Source: an uncultured Lachnospiraceae bacterium (GTDB lineage: Bacteria > Bacillota > Clostridia > Lachnospirales > Lachnospiraceae). From it: DNA of 64,000 bases. Shown piece by piece: positions 59,703 through 64,000 of this stretch; within the stretch, counting starts at the first letter, position 1, and every line of letters starts with the position of its first letter. The notes under the pieces were generated by a model. That model saw only the letters and a program-made list of their open reading frames with translations. It had not been told where the DNA came from and ran no database searches. Made by a program: the position numbers and the translations under genes. The stretch is from positions 15,322 to 79,321 of the forward strand of contig CAJTTI010000015.1 in NCBI GenBank assembly GCA_910579225.1. Direction: 5' to 3'.

Positions 59703-60025
59703 TAAAAAAACCACCTCATCATCATATAAAACAATGCAGCCGTTGCAGCCAACTTAAGCAAAAATGTATAAGTTCCAAGAAAATGCTCATCAATGGCATC
59801 TTCTTCTGAGTTTTCAAGAGAATCCTCCACAAGCGTTCGGTAATCAATCTTCTCTTCTGCACCATCCAGCTGCCGGATCCCTGCAAACACCGTAGCATAG
59901 ACTTCCAGTTCTTCATAGCATTCCGGACAGTGCCGGACATGCCGCACAAATTCTTCTTCTTCTCTTTCTTCCAGTTCCCCGTTAATATAAGGAACCAACA
60001 GTCTCTGTGTCTCTTTACAGTTCAT
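59702..60025 (-). CDS. Zinc-finger (zf-HC2) anti-sigma-like membrane protein
   Basis: 107 residues; N-terminal zf-HC2 domain with ...EFVRHVRHCPECYEEL (HxxxCxxC), an acidic linker and one C-terminal membrane segment (FLLKLAATAALFYMMMRWF). Anti-sigma-factor layout, but no sigma-factor gene lies beside it. The start MNCKETQRLL at 60025 has AGGAG 7 nt upstream; an ATG two codons earlier has no room for the site. The end overlaps polA. Confidence 0.8.
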   Translation of the reverse strand: MNCKETQRLLVPYINGELEEREEEEFVRHVRHCPECYEELEVYATVFAGIRQLDGAEEKIDYRTLVEDSLENSEEDAIDEHFLGTYTFLLKLAATAALFYMMMRWFF

Positions 60026-60060
60026 ACTCATGCTCCTGCAGGCTTCATATTACATGGTAA

Positions 60061-60078
60061 TGTCTGCGCAGGCAGACA
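60061..60078 (-). other. Short leader hairpin upstream of zf-HC2
   Basis: 7-bp stem TGTCTGC/GCAGACA with a 4-nt loop (GCAG side on +), in the leader between the promoter at 60094-60122 and the zf-HC2 start. No T-run. Confidence 0.45.
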
Positions 60079-60093
60079 TGTCAGTTCCGTATC

Positions 60094-60122
60094 ATTATAA
60101 CCAATGAAAATGGGGATTGCAA
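60094..60122 (-). promoter_or_regulatory. Promoter of the zf-HC2-polA-coaE operon
   Basis: Minus strand TTGCAA (60117-60122), 17-nt spacer, TATAAT (60094-60099). Confidence 0.8.
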
Positions 60123-60127
60123 GGCGC

Positions 60128-60700
60128 TCATGAAAAGTCCGGCCGAAGCTTTCCCATCTTAAAATGTTTTCGGCAAAGCGCAACGTATTCATCATTGCTC
60201 CCCAGCATGACCTGAGCTCCTTCCCGGATAATCTCGTTCCCCTGATATCTTGCATTGCAGGTTGCCTTTTTTCCACACCAGCAGACCGTTCTCAGTTCCT
60301 TTATACAATCCGCAATAGCAATCAGCCGCTCACTTCCCGGAAACAGAAGATTCCGAAAGTCTGTCCGAAGACCATAGCACACTACAGGCACATCCATAAA
60401 ATCCACAATATCTGACAAAAAATCCACCTGCTCCGGTGTGGCGAACTGCACCTCATCCACAATGATACACTGATACTGACGAATCTGCTCTTCTGTGTAA
60501 TGCATCAGATCTTCCAGAAACACACACGTTTCCTCCAGACCGATTCGGGAGCGGACCGTTGATTCTCCGTCTCTTGTATCCACTCTCGGCTTACAGAGCA
60601 GCGCTTTCTGTCCGATTTCTTCATAATTAAATCTTGTCATCAACGCATTAGCAGTCTTTGAGCTTCCCATTGCGCCATAATAATAATACAGCTTTGCCAT
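60128..60700 (-). CDS. tdk: Thymidine kinase (type II)
   Basis: 190 residues; phosphorylates thymidine in nucleotide salvage. P-loop YYGAMGSSKTANAL, lasso/DEVQF (IIVDEVQFAT), and zinc ligands in VCWCGKKATCNARY. The start MAKLYYYYG at 60700 follows AAAGGA; a longer frame covers the downstream part of tRNA-Leu and is not coding. Terminator-bearing tRNA-Leu lies just upstream. Confidence 0.95.
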   Translation of the reverse strand: MAKLYYYYGAMGSSKTANALMTRFNYEEIGQKALLCKPRVDTRDGESTVRSRIGLEETCVFLEDLMHYTEEQIRQYQCIIVDEVQFATPEQVDFLSDIVDFMDVPVVCYGLRTDFRNLLFPGSERLIAIADCIKELRTVCWCGKKATCNARYQGNEIIREGAQVMLGSNDEYVALCRKHFKMGKLRPDFS

Positions 60701-60742
60701 CTGCATATTCCTTTCCAAAATCTGCTTTTTCCCAAAAAAAAC

Positions 60743-60772
60743 CGCCAAATCACTGTTTCTAATGATTTGGCG
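60743..60772 (-). terminator. Terminator of tRNA-Leu
   Basis: Perfect 10-bp stem CGCCAAATCA/TGATTTGGCG with a 10-nt loop, followed on the minus strand by a run of eight T (complement 60733-60741). Confidence 0.9.
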
Positions 60773-60785
60773 ATGTAACAATCTA

Positions 60786-60868
60786 TGCAGGAGATGGGAC
60801 TTGAACCCACACATAGTCACCTACGTCAGATTTTGAGTCTGATGCGTCTGCCATTCCGCCACTCCTGC
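60786..60868 (-). tRNA. tRNA-Leu (anticodon CAA)
   Basis: 83-nt class II tRNA: acceptor GCAGGAG/CTCCTGC with discriminator A, anticodon loop CTCAAAA giving CAA, long variable arm, T-loop TTCAAGT. Confidence 0.95.
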
Positions 60869-60878
60869 GTTCTCAACT

Positions 60879-60906
60879 ATTATAGTCTATCATAGATTAA
60901 TCTAAA
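60879..60906 (-). promoter_or_regulatory. Possible promoter of tRNA-Leu
   Basis: Minus strand TTTAGA (60901-60906), 16-nt spacer, TATAAT (60879-60884). The -35 is weak and overlaps the stop of the decarboxylase gene. Confidence 0.45.
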
Positions 60907-62179
60907 GTGCAAGCAAAATTTTCTTCCCAATTTCAAAACAGTCGAACGTTGCAAAATAGTCTTTCAGTGTCTCCGCTCTTCGGATCAGCTGAACCTCTCC
61001 GTTTTCCCACAGAAGAAGCTCTGCAGAACGAAGCTTTCCGTTATAGTTATATCCCATGGAATGACCGTGTGCTCCGGCATCATGAATGAATAGATAATCT
61101 CCCTTTTCAATTTTCGGAAGTTTCCGATCTACCGCAAATTTATCACAGTTTTCACAGAGAGAACCGGTAATATCATACAGGTAATCGCAAGGTTCTTCTT
61201 CTTTGCCAAGCACTGTAATATGATGATACGCCCCATAAATGGCCGGACGCATCAGATTTGCCGCACAGGCGTCTGTTCCGATATACTCCTTGTGAATATG
61301 TTTCTCATGAATCGCCCGGGTCACAAGTCCGCCGTACGGTCCCATCATATACCGGCCAAGTTCCGTAAAGATCGCCACATCATCCATCCCTGCGGGTGTC
61401 AGCACTTCCTCATAAACCTTTCGTACGCCTTCTCCGATCACATGGATATCATTTGGCTCCTGCTCCGGCGTATATGGTATCCCAATCCCTCCGGACAGAT
61501 TGATAAATGCAATATGGACTCCCGTCTCTCTTTTCAGTTTTACAGCCAGTTCGAACAGAACCTTTGCCAATAATGGATAATACTCGTTGGTTACTGTATT
61601 ACTTGCAAGAAAAGCATGGATTCCAAAATGTTTTACACCCTTCTTCTTCATAATCTGAAAAGCTTCTGTGATCTGTTCTTCCGTCATACCATATTTGGAA
61701 TCTCCCGGATTATCCATGATGCCATTGCTCATCTTGAAATAACCTCCTGGATTGTACCGGCAGCTCATGGTTTCCGGCAGATATCCCACTGCGTCTTCCA
61801 CCACCTCAATATGGGTAATATCGTCCAGATTGATGATCCCCCCAAGCTTCTCACAATATGCAAATTCTTCCGGCGGTGTATCATTAGACGAAAACATAAT
61901 CTCCTGTCCGGCAATGCCTGCCGCTTCTGACAGAACCAGCTCAGCCATAGAAGAGCAATCGCTTCCGCATCCGTATTCCTTTAAAATCTGCATTAAAAAC
62001 GGATTGGGGGTTGCCTTTACCGCAAAATATTCTTTATAACCCTTATTCCATGAAAAGGCCTCATACAGCGCCTTCACATTCTCGCGTATCCCTTTCTCGT
62101 CATAAATATGGAAGGGGGTTGGGTATGTTTTCACAATCTCTTCAATCTGTGCTTTCGTCACGAACGGTATTTTTTTCAT
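60902..62179 (-). CDS. lysA: PLP-dependent decarboxylase, diaminopimelate decarboxylase type
   Basis: 425 residues; converts meso-diaminopimelate to lysine if the label is right. PLP lysine in YFAVKATPNP, HAFLASN, LSGGIGIPY (glycine loop), GRYMMGPYG, and the late SLCENCDKFAVDR motif that marks fold III decarboxylases. The start MKKIPFVTKAQIEEI at 62179 follows AGGAGTAAG. A related carboxynorspermidine- or ornithine-type enzyme is possible, since the N-terminal part is slightly unusual, but LysA-like motifs dominate. Between tRNA-Pro with its terminator and tRNA-Leu. Confidence 0.8.
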   Translation of the reverse strand: MKKIPFVTKAQIEEIVKTYPTPFHIYDEKGIRENVKALYEAFSWNKGYKEYFAVKATPNPFLMQILKEYGCGSDCSSMAELVLSEAAGIAGQEIMFSSNDTPPEEFAYCEKLGGIINLDDITHIEVVEDAVGYLPETMSCRYNPGGYFKMSNGIMDNPGDSKYGMTEEQITEAFQIMKKKGVKHFGIHAFLASNTVTNEYYPLLAKVLFELAVKLKRETGVHIAFINLSGGIGIPYTPEQEPNDIHVIGEGVRKVYEEVLTPAGMDDVAIFTELGRYMMGPYGGLVTRAIHEKHIHKEYIGTDACAANLMRPAIYGAYHHITVLGKEEEPCDYLYDITGSLCENCDKFAVDRKLPKIEKGDYLFIHDAGAHGHSMGYNYNGKLRSAELLLWENGEVQLIRRAETLKDYFATFDCFEIGKKILLAL

Positions 62180-62216
62180 CTGCTTTCTTACTCCTCGCTG
62201 CCTAAATTCAGAAAAA

Positions 62217-62241
62217 GGGAGCCTGCTCTCTGCAGACTCCC
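62217..62241 (-). terminator. Terminator of tRNA-Pro
   Basis: Stem GGGAG and CTGC paired with GCAG and CTCCC around an AGAGA-type loop, followed on the minus strand by five T (62212-62216). Confidence 0.75.
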
Positions 62242-62265
62242 CCCTCGGAGCTTTGCTCCCCGTAA

Positions 62266-62340
62266 TCGGGGTAACAGGATTCGAACCTGCGACCTCACGG
62301 CCCCCAGCCGTGCGCTCTAGCCAAGCTGAGCCATACCCCG
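62266..62340 (-). tRNA. tRNA-Pro (anticodon GGG)
   Basis: 75-nt cloverleaf: acceptor CGGGGTA/TACCCCG with discriminator A, anticodon arm CACGG-CTGGGGG-CCGTG giving GGG, T-loop TTCGAAT. Confidence 0.95.
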
Positions 62341-62352
62341 ACAACGTTAATT

Positions 62353-62381
62353 ATTATAACGTATTCCCTTTAAAAAATCAA
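62353..62381 (-). promoter_or_regulatory. Promoter of tRNA-Pro
   Basis: Minus strand TTGATT (62376-62381), 17-nt spacer, TATAAT (62353-62358). Confidence 0.75.
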
Positions 62382-62413
62382 TAGGAATTTTTAAAAAATT
62401 CTTCAAAAATATT

Positions 62414-62442
62414 TTGCAAAACAGAACAACATGTGATAGAAT
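62414..62442 (+). promoter_or_regulatory. Promoter of tRNA-Ser
   Basis: Plus strand TTGCAA (62414-62419), 17-nt spacer, TAGAAT (62437-62442), 12 nt before the tRNA. Confidence 0.75.
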
Positions 62443-62453
62443 ACATATGATAT

Positions 62454-62541
62454 GGAGACGTATCGAAGTGGCCATAACGAGCTTGACTCGAAATCAAGTT
62501 GTCGGGCAACCGGCACGTGGGTTCGAATCCCACCGTCTCCG
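62454..62541 (+). tRNA. tRNA-Ser (anticodon CGA)
   Basis: 88-nt class II tRNA: acceptor GGAGACG/CGTCTCC with discriminator G, anticodon arm CTTGA-CTCGAAA-TCAAG giving CGA, long variable arm, T-loop TTCGAAT. Confidence 0.95.
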
Positions 62542-62555
62542 CTCTGTATACATTC

Positions 62556-62596
62556 GCCCGAATAGTACCGAAAATATGGTATTATCCGGGCTTTTT
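62556..62596 (+). terminator. Terminator of tRNA-Ser
   Basis: Stem GCCCG plus an imperfect inner stem closing on CGGGC, followed by TTTTT at 62592-62596. Confidence 0.75.
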
Positions 62597-62610
62597 ACAG
62601 TCTTTCTTCT

Positions 62611-62859
62611 TTAAAACCAGTCTTTCATAATCTCCAAAAGCTCTGTTTCATAATCGCCGGTCAGTTCTTCCATACCGCCGCCGTGACGAACGTTTGTCTC
62701 CACTCCCCATTCATGATCGTGAAATTCCCATATGTGATAAGCAACTCCCCGATATTCAAAGTCAAGACTTTTACAATCTTCCTCCTGACTCTCTCTGCAC
62801 TCCCAGCCTCGTTCCCGGATAAAGGCCAGAACACGTTCCAAATGCTGATCTTTCTCCAT
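62611..62859 (-). CDS. Small uncharacterised protein
   Basis: 82 residues, no signal peptide or membrane segment. Contains ...ERGWECRESQEEDCKSLDFEYRGVAYHIWEFHDHEWGVET..., a beta-strand pattern with several aromatics (YHIWEF) and a His/Asp cluster. Ribosome site GGAGAGAG. It overlaps the last 89 bp of the upstream membrane gene, in another frame. Not recognised; function unknown. Confidence 0.7.
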   Translation of the reverse strand: MEKDQHLERVLAFIRERGWECRESQEEDCKSLDFEYRGVAYHIWEFHDHEWGVETNVRHGGGMEELTGDYETELLEIMKDWF

Positions 62860-63307
62860 CAGTTCTCTCTCCTTCTATCTGCAATTCTTCTGCAATTATC
62901 ATAAATGCCATGCCGTTTTCGATCATGTCTTCCAGCACTGCATCATCCTCTTCTTCCTCTTCTTCTGCCTCCTGCGCCTGCATAAGCTGTATCCCTGCGA
63001 CGGCAACCAGCGTCATCAGTCCGACCATACCCACAGTAATGATAAACTTCGTTGCTGTCGATTCACATCTGTCCCTCAAATATTTGGTTGCAATCACCAT
63101 GAAAAGAATCACCGCAAACCACAAATAAATCGTAATCACCGTCAGCAGAAGCGCCGTAATTCCGCACAAAAATGTTCTTTTCAGAATCTCCCACCCCTCG
63201 CTTTGACGGACACAGTAAGCTGCAGCTCTGCGGTAAATGCTCATGCACAGAATTCCATAGACAAGAAAAATCGACAGGAACACCAGACAGTTTACTTCAG
63301 AAAACAT
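62771..63307 (-). CDS. Uncharacterised membrane protein with acidic cytosolic tail
   Basis: 178 residues with three or four membrane segments in the first 110 residues (VFLSIFLVYGILCMSI, FLCGITALLLTVITIYLWFAVILFMVIATKYL, FIITVGMVGLMTLVAVAGI), then a strongly acidic stretch EAEEEEEEDDAVLEDMI. The last 27-30 residues overlap the next gene out of frame. If one base were lost near 62870, the reading frame would end at the TGA of the TGATG start of the next gene, a typical coupled end, so a small frameshift is possible. Promoter at 63383-63410. Not recognised. Confidence 0.65.
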   Translation of the reverse strand: MFSEVNCLVFLSIFLVYGILCMSIYRRAAAYCVRQSEGWEILKRTFLCGITALLLTVITIYLWFAVILFMVIATKYLRDRCESTATKFIITVGMVGLMTLVAVAGIQLMQAQEAEEEEEEDDAVLEDMIENGMAFMIIAEELQIEGERTDGERSAFGTCSGLYPGTRLGVQRESGGRL

Positions 63308-63382
63308 CTTTCCCCTCTCTTATCGGTTTATTCTCTCTCCAAAAAATATGGATGCCATAATATATATAGTTTTTTCAGAGAA

Positions 63383-63410
63383 ATCATAACCGGAACCTGC
63401 CAGATTTCAA
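63383..63410 (-). promoter_or_regulatory. Promoter of the uncharacterised membrane gene pair
   Basis: Minus strand TTGAAA (63405-63410), 16-nt spacer, TATGAT (63383-63388). Confidence 0.6.
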
Positions 63411-63419
63411 AAAAAGAAC

Positions 63420-63447
63420 TTGCATTTTTCGCCCTGTATTATATCAT
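63420..63447 (+). promoter_or_regulatory. Possible promoter of queH
   Basis: Plus strand TTGCAT (63420-63425), 16-nt spacer, TATCAT (63442-63447), about 20 nt before the TTG start. Weak fit. Confidence 0.45.
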
Positions 63448-63466
63448 AGAGACGAGGTGATATTTT

Positions 63467-64000
63467 TTGAACAGGAGAAATTATCAAAAAGAGCTGGAGA
63501 AAATAACAGACGAACTGATTCGTCTGCAGCAGGCGCCTTCTCTTCTGCTGCATTCCTGCTGCGCTCCCTGCAGCAGCTATGTGCTGGAATATTTATCCCA
63601 ATACTTCCGGATTACGGTCTTTTATTACAATCCCAATATCTACCCGGCCTCCGAGTATCATACCCGTGCGGCAGAACAGCGCCGGTTTCTTCAGGTGCTC
63701 CCGGCCCGGTATCCGATCTCGTTCACAGAAGGCGAATATTTTCCTAAAGATTTTTACGACTGTGTCAGAGGAATGGAGCACCTGCCGGAAGGCGGGGAAA
63801 GATGTTTTGCCTGCTACCGGCTGAGACTTGCCAGGACAGCTCAGATGGCAGCGGCCGAAGGCTTCGACTACTTCGCCACCACCCTTTCTATCAGCCCGCT
63901 GAAAAACGCCGAAAAAATAAACGAAGCAGGAGAGCAGCTTGCCCGTGAATATCAGGTCCGCTGGCTCCCCAACGATTTCAAAAAGAAAAACGGTTACAAA
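63467..64000 (+). CDS. queH: Epoxyqueuosine reductase QueH (C-terminus cut off by window edge)
   Basis: 178 codons visible. Reduces epoxyqueuosine to queuosine in tRNA without B12, unlike QueG. Motifs: LLHSCCAPCSSYV (the CCxxC iron-sulfur pattern) near residue 30 and RCFACYRLRL later, with YNPNIYPASEYHTR between. TTG start at 63467 with GAGGTGA 7 nt upstream, the same start layout as gerA at 8882. The end lies outside the window. Confidence 0.9.
   Translation, partial: MNRRNYQKELEKITDELIRLQQAPSLLLHSCCAPCSSYVLEYLSQYFRITVFYYNPNIYPASEYHTRAAEQRRFLQVLPARYPISFTEGEYFPKDFYDCVRGMEHLPEGGERCFACYRLRLARTAQMAAAEGFDYFATTLSISPLKNAEKINEAGEQLAREYQVRWLPNDFKKKNGYK

Noticed and set aside
1..64000. CRISPR arrays, insertion sequences, prophage or integrative elements
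   Set aside because: No regularly spaced short repeats, transposase, integrase or phage structural genes were seen; TopB, TraX-like and DUF5688 genes alone are not evidence of a mobile element.

Overview
The window reads as chromosomal DNA of a gut-type anaerobic Firmicute, most likely a Lachnospiraceae (Clostridia). Signs of this are strong AGGAGG-type ribosome sites, frequent TTG/GTG starts, a spore-germination GerA protein, a Trp T-box leader, a DUF5688 protein, NrdG, TmcAL, a YycJ-type hydrolase and PFL/ACT proteins, and a moderate G+C content. No rRNA, CRISPR array, integrase or IS transposase was seen. The species cannot be told from the window.

Layout. 1-8.8 kb (minus strand): a type VIIb secretion (Ess/Yuk-like) operon with a clear promoter. 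In transcription order it holds an FHA protein, a CpaE/MinD-like ATPase, a second FHA protein, a PP2C phosphatase, YukD/EsaB and a nearly complete EssC that runs off the window start. 8.9-10.3 kb (plus): a lone GerA germinant-receptor subunit. 10.3-18.6 kb (minus): a housekeeping operon rimO-pgsA-cinA-nrdG-dut-ppx-ppk-HAD phosphatase. 18.6-27.3 kb (minus): a second phospho-signalling operon made of prepilin peptidase, PP2C phosphatase, membrane Ser/Thr kinase, a small membrane protein and a giant 1757-residue Ig-like repeat membrane protein. 27.3-30.65 kb (minus): a TrpXYZ-like ABC transporter behind a T-box whose specifier reads TGG (Trp). 30.6-37 kb (minus): rluF-like, a divergent ligA, mscS, larB, cardiolipin synthase and a CBS protein.

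37-49.7 kb (minus unless stated): a helical protein of unknown function, an SH3 membrane protein, tRNA-Arg, DUF5688, a membrane lipase, efp, a two-component system, a small plus-strand acidic peptide, a flavoprotein, TraX-like, a beta-helix protein and topoisomerase III. 49.8-52.9 kb (plus): tmcAL with a KdpDE-like two-component pair. 52.9-53.35 kb holds no protein gene. It contains a complete-looking cobalamin riboswitch on the minus strand with a consensus promoter and no coding region behind it. This is the most unusual element in the window. 53.3-60.1 kb (minus): zf-HC2, polA, coaE, metallo-hydrolase, ACT, PFL/DUF711 and YesL. 60.1-64 kb: thymidine kinase, tRNA-Leu, a LysA-type decarboxylase, tRNA-Pro, tRNA-Ser (plus), two small unknown genes and the start of queH (plus).

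How the parts may work together. Both phospho-signalling operons carry a PP2C phosphatase. The kinase lies only in the second operon and the phosphothreonine-reading FHA domains only in the secretion operon, so cross-regulation is a reasonable but unproven idea. The Trp T-box ties the ABC transporter to tryptophan supply. The orphan B12 riboswitch would make a roughly 440-nt RNA that converges on the 3' end of kdpDE and stops at a shared two-way terminator.
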